NCBI RefSeq assembly: GCF_004217045.1
Contig: NZ_SGXM01000006.1
Location: 62,001 to 126,000 of the forward strand
Direction: 5' to 3'
From: Cupriavidus agavae
GTDB lineage: Bacteria; Pseudomonadota; Gammaproteobacteria; Burkholderiales; Burkholderiaceae
Length of the DNA: 64,000 nt
Below, in pieces: positions 1 through 6,835 of the stretch (its first letter is position 1; every line of letters begins with the position of its first letter). The position numbers and the translations under genes were made by a program. The notes under the pieces were generated by a model. The model was not told the DNA's origin and made no database searches. It was given only the letters and a program-made list of their open reading frames with translations.

Positions 1-1
1 A

Positions 2-412
2 GCGCCGGTTGAGTACTGGGAGGGGCGCCAGGAAAAGCATGAGAAGGGTACAAAAGTCATGGGCGGCCTCTCGTTTGGTGCTATGGCTTTGCTGGCGATT
101 GCGATAGGTCTGGTAGCTTCATGGGTGTTGCACAACCTCACACCTGATGGTAAGCCAGAGGTTTGGCGCGTGAGCGTTTTGGTCCTGATTGGTGTCCTAG
201 GCGTATGGGCGACCATCGTCGACTTGGCGGGAGTCCGAATTGCTCTATATTTCCCCGCCGAGCGCTTGGAAGTAGATAAAATCATCCGCGAGAGATTCAC
301 AGTGGCGGAGGTGAAACCGTTCGAGGGGTCAGAGAAGCCTCCCTTCAAGAAGCCCATTTTCCGGGTACTGGGCGACCAATCGTTTGCAGTTACGAGAGAC
401 TTCTCTAACTGA
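2..412 (+). CDS. membrane protein, 5' end outside the window
   Basis: The reading frame is open from the first bases of the window, so the ATG at 59 is probably internal and the gene starts upstream. The visible part begins with a charged stretch (EYWEGRQEKHEKG). Two strongly hydrophobic segments follow, from about codon 20 to 42 and from about codon 55 to 78, and then a hydrophilic tail. A short charged segment before paired membrane helices near the C-terminus recalls DUF6161-type proteins, but this is recall from memory and weak. The tail would lie in the cytoplasm if both helices span. The next sequence downstream is a RelA/SpoT fragment with no gap. No function is assigned. Confidence 0.6.
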   Translation, partial: APVEYWEGRQEKHEKGTKVMGGLSFGAMALLAIAIGLVASWVLHNLTPDGKPEVWRVSVLVLIGVLGVWATIVDLAGVRIALYFPAERLEVDKIIRERFTVAEVKPFEGSEKPPFKKPIFRVLGDQSFAVTRDFSN

Positions 413-423
413 CGCGAGTATGA

Positions 424-740
424 GGTTTGCTGAGGCAAAAGTTGAAGTTCAGGTTGCATCGGTCCTCATGCACGCGTGGTCAGAAGTTGAACATGACCTT
501 GTGTACAAGCCGCTGCAAGGGGCGCTTTCTAAAGACGCGCTCGCTCAGAAGTGCCTGGCCAAGCCGGAGAGGCTGCATTGCGCGACGCGTTCCGCCGCGG
601 ATGGGAGCGAATCAGAAATGTCGCCGCTCGGACTCGCCAAGTCTCCCCCGGCAGTCGAATCGTCCTTCAGTCGAGCGATTTCCAATCGAGATATTTTGCC
701 GACCGAGACAGTTACCGGCGCACAACATCCCACTGTTGAG
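424..740 (+). pseudogene. RelA/SpoT-type (p)ppGpp synthetase remnant
   Basis: Codons from 424 onward read VEVQVASVLMHAWSEVEHDL followed by VYK. This matches the signature at the end of the RelA/SpoT nucleotidyltransferase domain (E-V-Q-x-R-T, then HAW-x-EVEHD-x-YK). The upstream part of the domain, including the ATP and GTP binding residues, is absent: the homology starts abruptly just after the stop of the preceding gene. After about position 540 the frame breaks, and the continuation (AGEAALRDAFRRGWERIRN) is in another frame. What remains is a fragment that cannot be an active synthetase. Its parent was probably a small alarmone synthetase or a toxin-type relative. The family call rests on the motif and was not tested by alignment. 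Confidence 0.6.
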
Positions 741-798
741 GGGAGCCGCCTGAGCCGACATGAGGCAGAGTGGCATATTCATTTCACCTCAATCGAAT

Positions 799-1086
799 AT
801 GCCAAGGCGCCGCCGTCGTCCATCATTGCAGCAACTTCAGTATCGATTCGCCCTTGAGGCTGTACGCTGGTGGCTATTTGCTGTCATAGCTTTCTTGGCG
901 GCCACCGCAGTCAACGAGATTCCTTGCATGGCTGGTAGTAGGCTAGCCAAGGTTCAGTGCGAACCCGCTTTCCCGCTCTTTTACGCCGTATGGCCGGTCT
1001 TGAGTATCGTTGGCATTGTGGCAGGGGTGTGGCGGTACTACCGGGACTATCACTGCGGGGACATGTATCGTGATTTCTATGATTGA
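799..1086 (+). CDS. small two-helix membrane protein
   Basis: The 95-residue product starts with a very basic stretch (MPRRRRRP). A hydrophobic helix follows (WWLFAVIAFLAATAVNEI), then a loop with two cysteines, a second helix (FPLFYAVWPVLSIVGIVAGVW) and a short charged tail. By the positive-inside rule both ends should be cytoplasmic. An in-frame ATG at 760 would add 13 residues; 799 was chosen because the basic stretch makes a natural N-terminus, but neither start has a clear ribosome binding site. The gene lies just before a broken SUKH gene, the sort of place where accessory partners of polymorphic toxins are found. I do not recognise the family. Confidence 0.5.
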   Translation: MPRRRRRPSLQQLQYRFALEAVRWWLFAVIAFLAATAVNEIPCMAGSRLAKVQCEPAFPLFYAVWPVLSIVGIVAGVWRYYRDYHCGDMYRDFYD

Positions 1087-1112
1087 CGTGTCCCGCCTTC
1101 TCTATCTTAGAA

Positions 1113-1640
1113 ATGAATGAGCAGTGGATTCGCATAAAGCGAGCGCTTTCGACCCTGGAGTGCCTCGACCAGTTGCGTTTGCGCCCCGGTGCATCGGCCG
1201 AAAGGATTGCCGAACTCGAGCAGCATCTGGTGTCAGTTTCCCCGGAGGCCTTCGAGCGTTTCTGGGCGTACATGATGGTCAAGACGGAAATGTTGGACTC
1301 GTCGGTGGAGCATTACTCCTGTCGGTCGACGATATACGCAGCGAATGGGAAGTCTGGCGTCCAATTGCTGAAGCTGAAATGAACGCGGACTGTGCAGATT
1401 TCATGCCATCGCGCCCAGAAGGGTATGTAAAGCCGCTGTACACGAATCGGCTGTGGATACCTCTGACTACAGATGGCAGCGGAAACATGTAGGGCGGGCT
1501 GGACTATGACTCTGACACGATGGTAACCGGCGGCCAGGTAATCACGTTCGGGCGGGATGAGGATACGAAGCGAGTAATCGCCAATAGCTTTGAGAGCTTT
1601 GTTTCGCTGCTGGCCACTACGGTTGCTTCGGCCATCCTCG
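1113..1640 (+). pseudogene. SUKH (SMI1/KNR4) family immunity-type protein, broken
   Basis: Three frames join into one SUKH-type protein. The first (from ATG 1113) gives LRLRPGASAERIAELEQHL, then a region where LPEAFERFW is expected. A second frame from about 1265 gives HDGQDGNVGLVGGALLLSVDDI and runs to PLTTDGSGN. A third from about 1500 gives GLDYDSDTMVTGGQVITFGR and ends near SFESFVSLL. The order (helix with LE, LPE-x-F, DG, W-x-PL, D-G-x-G-x-x-x-x-LD-D, G-Q-V) is that of SMI1/KNR4 proteins, many of which neutralise secreted polymorphic toxins. At least two frameshifts separate the pieces, so the gene should be inactive unless the breaks are sequencing errors. Confidence 0.7.
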
Positions 1641-2051
1641 GTTGTAGATACCGTTGTGGAAACCGCCAACTCTGTTGTGGACGTGGCGTCCGACGTGGCG
1701 AGTGGGGCGGTCGATATGGTCGCGGATGGTGTAGGCGCCGTCGCTGACGTCGTTTCCGACAATCCCGGAACCACTGCGCAGCCGAGCTGGGCGCGGTAGC
1801 TACGGGCGGCGCGGCGCTAGCCTTCGCTCCCGCTATCGGGGCTGCAGCTAGCGCCGCAGGCCTCGGAGTCGCAGGCGGAACGCTCTCCGGTGCAGCTGCT
1901 AGTTCGGCTGGTCTCGCGGCACTGGGTGGTCGCAGCCTCGCCGCGGGCGGCATGGGGATGGCCGGCGGTACTGCAGTCGTGCGCTGTCGCTGGTGCGGGC
2001 GTATACGGCGGCGCAGCCATCGCAGCGAATAGGCTTTCTGACCAGGCTTAA
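1641..2051 (+). pseudogene. Ala/Gly-rich hydrophobic protein remnant
   Basis: The first part reads VVDTVVETANSVVDVASDVA and continues as a V/A/D repeat. A frame change near 1790 leads into a long run of small residues (VATGGAALAFAPAIGAAASA, then AGLGVAGGTLSGAAASSAG). A second change near 1985 leads to VAGAGVYGGAAIAANRLSDQ and a stop at 2049. Glycine-zipper-like segments of this kind occur in membrane-inserting parts of polymorphic toxins and type VI effectors, and the preceding gene is a SUKH immunity remnant. The toxin link is inferred from context and composition only. No catalytic domain is visible. Confidence 0.45.
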
Positions 2052-2065
2052 CATCAAGGGCGCGA

Positions 2066-2234
2066 ACCGCTACTAGTCCTCCTCGATGACGGGCACGTCG
2101 AATACTCGATGCGCTTGCGGAAGTATGTCGCTGTTGGTTCGGCAATTTCTCTCAAGCGAACGTAACTGGTATCTCCAGACTGATGGATGGGGACGCTCAG
2201 AGCAGGTCGCGGCGGCAATTCTTCAGTGCCTGTA
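2066..2234 (+). pseudogene. short hypothetical gene remnant
   Basis: Two frames join into a plausible small protein: LLVLLDDGHVEYSMRLRKYV, then after a shift near 2160 RNWYLQTDGWGRSEQVAAAI and a stop at 2232. Residue use is that of a real protein, but no start codon fits and the frame is broken. It follows the Ala/Gly-rich remnant and may belong to the same decayed toxin/immunity locus. The family is not recognised. Confidence 0.3.
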
Positions 2235-2422
2235 GCATCCATCGCGCCGGCCGAACACAGCTCGCGTGCCTTCAATGTGAGCGCCTGTTGCTGCACGCGC
2301 CCCACATGCTCGCAAGTATGGAGAAGCTCAACTGGGGCATGTTTGATAATATTGTTGGCATCAAGCAGGCCAGAGCTTAACCGAGCCGAAGCACTCGACG
2401 GTTCGCCTCCACGACGCAAAGG

Positions 2423-2449
2423 TTGACTTCATCCTGTGGCTGCTATGAT
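2423..2449 (+). promoter_or_regulatory. promoter-like element of cassette copy 1
   Basis: TTGACT at 2423-2428 and TATGAT at 2444-2449 are separated by 15 bases. The same pair, with nearly the same spacer, precedes cassette copy 2 (37140-37166). Conservation between two otherwise diverged loci supports a shared control region. The 15-base spacing is short for a sigma-70 promoter. Confidence 0.5.
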
Positions 2450-2505
2450 TGCTGGGTAACCTCGGAGTCGGTCACTCGGAGGTCAAGAATCCTTTCCTCA
2501 GCCCA

Positions 2506-2808
2506 ATGAAGCGTTTTGATATCCGTCACCCTAGTCCCCGAACGGGTCGACTGGTTTCTCCCCCGGCAAGTAAACGTCGGATTTGCGCTTGTTGTGGTCG
2601 TAAAGTGGCCGAGGGTTGGGTTCTACCAAACGGTGATTCGCTTTGTGGTAGTTGCGAAGACCTGGTCGCCCGGGCAGAACTCTATCGGGCCGAGACGACA
2701 GGAGCGACATTCGCAGGGTACTGCTTGTATATGGAGCGACTAAACGGCTCCGCGGTCGATGCTGTCCCCCGGAAGTACTTGGTGAAGTATTTTGAGGTCA
2801 GTTCGTAA
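2506..2808 (+). CDS. small zinc-ribbon-like protein (cassette gene 1, copy 1)
   Basis: The 100-residue product has a basic N-terminus and then two cysteine pairs, C27-x2-C30 and C47-x2-C50, typical of a zinc knuckle. The C-terminal half (EDLVARAELYRAETTGATFA, then GYCLYMERL and VPRKYLVKYFE) is well conserved in the second copy at 37222-37485. The ATG at 2506 is the first in frame after the promoter-like element; a TTG at 2449 is possible but overlaps the -10. The next gene starts 9 bases after the stop, so the two are probably co-transcribed. I do not recognise the family. Zinc binding and perhaps nucleic-acid or protein contact are inferred from the cysteines. Confidence 0.65.
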   Translation: MKRFDIRHPSPRTGRLVSPPASKRRICACCGRKVAEGWVLPNGDSLCGSCEDLVARAELYRAETTGATFAGYCLYMERLNGSAVDAVPRKYLVKYFEVSS

Positions 2809-2817
2809 GGGTCTCGC

Positions 2818-3081
2818 ATGGAAATGACGCTCGAGCAGGTGAAACAGATCTACCGAGAAGCGATGGATCCCTTGGCGAAGGATGCCGAGGGTTCGGACTG
2901 GTGGGCGTCCGTCTTTGCTAACGTGACGGGCGTGGTGAGAGCCAAGAGTCTGATTGACGCGGCAGAAGTCATACAATGGTGGCATTCGGATTGGGAATGG
3001 AATCAGGTGGCGGACAGTCCGTTGGAAGCCGCCCAGCGAATCCGTGATGCCGCGCATGCCGTTGGATCCCCGACGGCGTAG
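2818..3081 (+). CDS. hypothetical 87-residue protein (cassette gene 2, copy 1)
   Basis: The product begins MEMTLEQVKQIYREAMDPLA, followed by a glutamate/tryptophan-rich segment (WWHSDWEWNQV) and a helical tail. It looks soluble and mostly helical, with no signal peptide or membrane segment. The copy at 37476-37739 is the same length and identical at most positions, including the paired tryptophans, so purifying selection is likely. A ribosome site (GGTCTCGC) is poor, and translation may depend on the gene just upstream. The family is not recognised. The acidic, tryptophan-rich core could be a protein-binding face. Confidence 0.65.
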   Translation: MEMTLEQVKQIYREAMDPLAKDAEGSDWWASVFANVTGVVRAKSLIDAAEVIQWWHSDWEWNQVADSPLEAAQRIRDAAHAVGSPTA

Positions 3082-3160
3082 CATTGGCGACGCAGGATGT
3101 CTTGCCACATGCGGCTCTAGGCGTAGTTGGCAATCCAGAAAAGTTTCGAGAGATACTACG

Positions 3161-3376
3161 GTGAAATCCGACAAGCCCTTGGCCGAAGGCCGATATCGCG
3201 CAAAATGCAAAGAGGCGAATGGCTTGCAGGCCCTGCTTGCGGGTCATTCGCAAGTCTTTCCTGAAGCTGAAGTTGTGGTCAAAGACGGATGGGCCAACTT
3301 TTATCGCGACGGGAAAAAGGTCTGGTCCTGTAACCCTCACTACGCAGCGCTGCAGTTCCTAATCGAATCGAAGTGA
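3161..3376 (+). CDS. small WANFYRDG-type protein (cassette gene 3, copy 1)
   Basis: The 71-residue protein starts at a GTG (reading KSDKPLAEGRYRAKCKEAN), the same start codon as in copy 2 at 37846. Its core is VVVKDGWANFYRDGKKVWSC followed by NPHYAALQF. The pattern DG-W-x-x-F-x-RDG-x-x-VW-x-CN-x-x-YAA-x-x-F recurs in copy 2 and in a third gene at 18313-18561, which defines a small protein family inside this window. The fold is likely a compact beta-sheet with aromatic residues. There is no signal peptide. Function is unknown. It overlaps nothing and lies 79 bases after cassette gene 2. Confidence 0.65.
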   Translation: MKSDKPLAEGRYRAKCKEANGLQALLAGHSQVFPEAEVVVKDGWANFYRDGKKVWSCNPHYAALQFLIESK

Positions 3377-3390
3377 ATCATGCGGACCGC

Positions 3391-3644
3391 ATGACGGCGA
3401 TTATTGTGTCGGCGCCATCTGTCGGCACACATATTGAAGGCGTATCCCGAGTGGCGCACCGACGTGTTTCGTTCTTTTTTAGAACGGAGCAGAGGTTCTG
3501 GTCTACTGGCGGTGCCAGTGCGACGACGATGTTCTGCCACTTCCTGTCGTCTGAAACGCGATTCTCCGGCTGATTGCCGTGAATCTCAAAACGTTGACCC
3601 TCGCATCGAAACGAGGGCTCAAGGTCGTTCATGACTCAGCCTGA
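3391..3644 (+). pseudogene. cassette gene 4, copy 1, frameshifted
   Basis: The DNA aligns with the intact gene at 38058-38339: both follow cassette gene 3 directly, share ATGCGGAC-CGCATGACGG and end in a similar GAAAC-x-GGGCTC-AGGTCGT stretch. Here the reading is split: one frame gives SAPSVGTHI, another LKAYPEWRTDVFRSFLERS, and a third resembles the C-terminus. Copy 2 is one continuous 92-residue frame. Copy 1 has therefore lost its fourth gene through at least two indels while the first three genes remain open. Confidence 0.55.
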
Positions 3645-4123
3645 GGATTATCTACGTCGGCCAATGCTGTGGCCGGCATCGGCCCGCGGCCGGCGACCCC
3701 CCTGACTAGCCCGCGGAACCCGAACTCAAGCAGTGTGCTCCCGCCTGTTAGCGTCCAAGGCCCCCTGGTGTAACGAATCGCACTAGCTATACCTCTAGTG
3801 ACCTCGGCCTCTGAAGCTCGCGCCGGCGAACTACCTCCTGAACATCTCTGCTCGCGCCCCCTCGTAATACGCCCTGTTTGACTGAGGGCTTGCGCGGCAG
3901 GCGAGATGTGCGCAAGGGATGCGCACACGCCATAGCGCTTGGACGGGGATTTCGAGCCACGGTCCAGTGCGAACTAGCCCAATGGCCGGACTTCGTAGGC
4001 CCGTCGCACTCCGAAGGTCTTTCACGCCGCGAAAGATCGTGCAGGACGTCAGACCGCCGCCGACAGTCGAAATTTTCCAGATCGCCTAGCGTTAAAGCAG
4101 GCATTCTCGGGAGGAGACGAAAA
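3645..4123. other. non-coding stretch after cassette copy 1
   Basis: No convincing gene on the plus strand. On the minus strand an open frame contains GGSSPARASEAE near 3800-3840; a matching GGSSPAPAAEAE lies in the equivalent place after cassette copy 2 (38500-38540), and the DNA around GCCGGCGAACTACCTCC is shared. It could be a degraded convergent gene. Confidence 0.35.
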
Positions 4124-4357
4124 ATGGTCAGAAGCGCGTTGCGGGACGCTGTGATGATCAGCCGCTATATTGACGAACTGCAGGCCAAAGTGGCCGCGCA
4201 GCGCCGGGTCATCGCGGAACTGGAATTAAGCGGGCAGGATTCCCATCATGCGTCGGCGATCTTGGTTACGCTCGAAGGCGCCCTGGCCGCCCTCGAGCAA
4301 CGAAGACGGAATGCCGAAATATCGGCGCAATCCGGCGGGTCGCCTTTGCGGCGGTGA
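4124..4357 (+). CDS. small coiled-coil protein
   Basis: The 77-residue product reads SALRDAVMISRYIDELQAKV, followed by two more heptad-like helices with regularly spaced leucine and alanine, and a Ser/Gly-rich end. GGGAGGAGAC lies just upstream of the ATG at 4124 and serves as a strong ribosome site, which is why this start was preferred over the upstream in-frame ATG at 3878. A similar protein is encoded at 54820-55011: RD-x-VM-x-x-RY near the N-terminus and the same leucine spacing. The two define a short helical family, likely a helical hairpin or coiled-coil dimer. The function is not known. Confidence 0.6.
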   Translation: MVRSALRDAVMISRYIDELQAKVAAQRRVIAELELSGQDSHHASAILVTLEGALAALEQRRRNAEISAQSGGSPLRR

Positions 4358-4583
4358 GCCTCGTGCTGATGCGGGCAGCAAAACTCGCGCTGCGTGAGGA
4401 AGTCATCCACTGCGAGCGTGGAGCCTGTGGCACGGATCGTTCGCTCGGCGGCTGCGTTGAGTCATAACGGGTGAGCCGGTAGGCCTAACATCCCCGCGGT
4501 AGTTAAGATGCCTATTAAGCCTCTTATCGGCAGGCATTGGTGCTTTGGCGCACAAACAGGGCAAGGATGTACAAAGGTTAGGA

Positions 4584-4606
4584 AGTTTATGTAAAATTCA
4601 TAAACT
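4584..4606. promoter_or_regulatory. palindromic operator candidate before the ATPase gene
   Basis: AGTTTATG and CATAAACT form perfect 8-base arms around a 7-base AT-rich centre, 20 bases before the ATG of the P-loop ATPase gene. The position suggests a repressor site, possibly autoregulatory since the ATPase appears to end in a winged-helix domain. No matching site was seen elsewhere in the window. Confidence 0.5.
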
Positions 4607-4625
4607 CCCTAATTTCAATAGACAC

Positions 4626-5834
4626 ATGGATCCAGTCCTCAACCCCTACGCTCCAGGTGCTGGGAGCCCGCCGCCGGAACTAGCCGGTCGTGGTGACGTC
4701 CGAGAGTCGGTCCGTGTGTGTATCGAAAGGCTGCGTCGGGGTCGCCATGCCAAAAGCGTGCTGATGGTCGGCCTTCGGGGAGTCGGAAAGACGGTTCTTC
4801 TGGATAAGATGCGACAGGATGCCGAAGCCGCCGGCGCCCATACCATCCGTATCGAGGCCCCGGAGAACAAGTCGCTACCTGCCATGCTTGCTCCCCAGCT
4901 TCGTTTGGCACTACTTCGCCTGAGCAGAGTGGAGGCGGCAAGGGACTATGCGATCCGGGGGCTGCGTGCGCTTGCCGGATTCGCCCGCAAGCTAAAGGTC
5001 ACCTATAACGACATTGAAGTGGGATTGGACTTCGATCCGGAGCCCGGCTTGGCCGACAACGGAGACCTGGAAGGCGATTTGACCGCGCTCCTGGAGCAGG
5101 CAGGGGATGCCGCGAAGCATGCCGATACGGTACTGGTGATTTTCATTGACGAACTGCAATACGTGCAGGAGGATCAAATGGCAGCGCTTATTTCAGCGCT
5201 CCATCGTTGCATTCAACGTCAATTGCCGGTTACCGTCGTCGGCGCTGGACTACCGCAGCTGCGCGGTCGGATGGGAGAAGCAAAATCCTACGCCGAGCGA
5301 CTATTTGATTTTCCCGAAATAGGCCCCTTGGCAACGGCTGACGCTACCCTGGCACTCGTTAAACCGGCCGCCGACGAAGGCGTTGAACTTGAGGCAGAGG
5401 CCGTAGCAAGAATCCTGGCCGAGACGGGCGGCTATCCGTATTTTCTGCAGGAATGGGGCAAACATGCCTGGGATGTTGCGCTCCAAAGCCCGATCACCGG
5501 AGAAGACGTCGTAGGAGCATCGACCGAAGCAATCGCGGCACTCGACGAGAGCTTTTTCCGAGTTCGGTTCGATCGGCTGACGCCTGCGGAGAAGCGGTAC
5601 TTGAGGGCCATGGCCGAACTTGGTGCGGGTCCACACCGCTCAGGAGATATTGCCCAACAACTCGGTCGCAATGTCCAATCTTTCGGTCCCACCCGCAGCA
5701 GCCTCATACTGAAGGGCATGATATGGAGTCCGACTCACGGAGACACCGCGTTCACCGTGCCTCTTTTTGACCAGTTCATGAAGCGGATCATGCCCGGAGA
5801 CGAATGGGCGACCGGCACGGCAGTGGAGCAGTGA
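4626..5834 (+). CDS. P-loop ATPase with C-terminal winged-helix region
   Basis: The 402-residue protein starts DPVLNPYAPGAGSPPPELAG and has Walker A GLRGVGKT near residue 55, Walker B VLVIFIDELQY near residue 175, and a sensor-like VTVVGAGLPQLRG near 205. The C-terminal 110 residues (RLTPAEKRYLRAMAELG, then SGDIAQQLGRNVQSFGPTRS) look like a winged helix. This is the architecture of the AAA/STAND ATPase_2 and Orc1/Cdc6-like group, seen in stand-alone ATP-binding proteins. The ATG at 4626 gives the usual N-P-Y-x-PG-x-G-x-x-P-P-E-L-x-GR start; an earlier in-frame start at 4545 would run across the palindrome. No partner gene is clear: a small unknown gene follows. A role in defence or plasmid maintenance is possible but not shown. 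Confidence 0.85.
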   Translation: MDPVLNPYAPGAGSPPPELAGRGDVRESVRVCIERLRRGRHAKSVLMVGLRGVGKTVLLDKMRQDAEAAGAHTIRIEAPENKSLPAMLAPQLRLALLRLSRVEAARDYAIRGLRALAGFARKLKVTYNDIEVGLDFDPEPGLADNGDLEGDLTALLEQAGDAAKHADTVLVIFIDELQYVQEDQMAALISALHRCIQRQLPVTVVGAGLPQLRGRMGEAKSYAERLFDFPEIGPLATADATLALVKPAADEGVELEAEAVARILAETGGYPYFLQEWGKHAWDVALQSPITGEDVVGASTEAIAALDESFFRVRFDRLTPAEKRYLRAMAELGAGPHRSGDIAQQLGRNVQSFGPTRSSLILKGMIWSPTHGDTAFTVPLFDQFMKRIMPGDEWATGTAVEQ

Positions 5835-5965
5835 GGATTGACGTCGTCGTGTACACCCGATGGCCCTCTGCTGCGGGGTAACGAACGGCGTAGATGCGAC
5901 GGAAGCCGGCCTTTTGCCTAAAGCTGCAGTGTTCTTTGTCCTTTTTTCTCGTCGAACGCGAACCT

Positions 5966-6193
5966 ATGATCATGAAAATCCTCAAACCGGTCGGCCTGAC
6001 CGTGGACGAACTGATCCTCTCTCTTCAGAAAGCCTCCAGCGAGGGATACGGGAATACACTCGCTCACGCCTTGATGGGGCACCACACCGGGCCGGTGCGA
6101 TCTATCGACGTCGTGCCGGGGTGGGGCGGCCATGCGCAACCCGTGGTGCTGTTGATGGCCGACGACTATGTCGAGGAGTCGGAGCCCATCTAG
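5966..6193 (+). CDS. hypothetical 75-residue protein
   Basis: The product reads MIMKILKPVGLTVDELILSL and ends in an acidic tail (DDYVEESEPI). A GHHTGPVRSIDVVPGWGGHA segment in the middle is rich in histidine and glycine and might bind a metal. The start at 5966 avoids an upstream hydrophobic extension from 5894 that has no ribosome site. It follows the ATPase gene by 131 bases in the same direction and precedes a small-RNA-like element with its own terminator. The family is not recognised. Confidence 0.45.
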   Translation: MIMKILKPVGLTVDELILSLQKASSEGYGNTLAHALMGHHTGPVRSIDVVPGWGGHAQPVVLLMADDYVEESEPI

Positions 6194-6302
6194 CACCAGG
6201 CCACAGCCAGACAGTCAACGGTTCGTGGGTTTGCGGGACACCACAACAACTTCCATAGAAGTCAGGGCGCTCACACCTTGGGTCGGCTGTGTGTGAAGCG
6301 AA

Positions 6303-6417
6303 CACCCATTCGGGCGATGCGCCGAACACTGTCCCATGCCATTCTCCTAGCGGCCGAGCACTCGGCCCCTTGTAGTCCATTGCGCCACGACTCACCCCCG
6401 CCGTGGCGATTTTTTTT
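6303..6417 (+). ncRNA. small-RNA-like element, copy A
   Basis: About 115 bases that recur at 58696-58810. Shared parts are a 5' block (CACCC-x-TTCGGGCGATGCGC), a hairpin whose stem GGCCGA/TCGGCC is identical while its loop differs (GCAC here, GAAC there), a C-rich linker CCCCTT, and a terminator: CGCCACG at 6383-6389 pairs with CGTGGCG at 6402-6408 and is followed by eight T (6410-6417). Stem conservation with loop change and a strong rho-independent end are what a trans-acting small RNA would show. No protein reading frame is shared by the copies. No clear promoter was seen. Confidence 0.55.
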
Positions 6418-6510
6418 GGGTGAGTAAGAAGTAAGGGTCTCGCACCAGGTCCACGCAACGTACGTGAAATCGGGAGCATTCTCCAAACATCGGTTGCTCG
6501 TTCTTCAACA

Positions 6511-6540
6511 AAAAAAGAGGCCCGCCACGAAGAGGCGGGC
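6511..6540 (-). terminator. rho-independent terminator for minus-strand transcripts
   Basis: Read on the minus strand, GCCCGCC (6540-6534) pairs with GGCGGGC (6526-6520) around a 7-base loop and is followed within a few bases by a run of T (complement of A at 6511-6516). It lies about 300 bases after the stop of the lipoprotein gene at 6836 and probably ends that transcript. Confidence 0.6.
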
Positions 6541-6835
6541 GGGCCGGAACCTCCGCGCAGTCGGCCACGACCGCCTACTGCACTGGAGCACGACAGATTC
6601 ATGCGTTGCGAAAACTGTATGGCTTCCTCAAGCAGTATTCAAACCAGCGTCGAGGTTCTTCTGGCGAGACGTCCAAGGCGACTCTGATGGCCAAGCGCGC
6701 TGGCTTTCCTCGCGGCTGCCCGGCGTCTACGGGACATGGCATTTGCACTATGCGTCAACGCGCCTGTTTTACCGGGTGCGCTTGAGCAGGCCATTTCCTG
6801 ATGAGCCGCCTGCAAGGTGGGGGTACCCCAGAACG
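6541..6835. other. stretch without a supported gene
   Basis: No gene recognised. A plus-strand frame here (containing LYGFLKQYSNQRRGSSGETS) has reasonable composition but no start or end that fits. Confidence 0.3.

Noticed and set aside
384-857. A single 157-codon frame on the plus strand
   Set aside because: Only its first third matches a protein family (RelA/SpoT); the rest is out of the true frame, so it was reported as a short pseudogene instead of a CDS.
1504-2145. A 213-codon minus-strand frame rich in Pro, Ala and Arg
   Set aside because: Its composition is the usual shadow of the Ala/Gly/Val-rich plus-strand frames; no family match or ribosome site.
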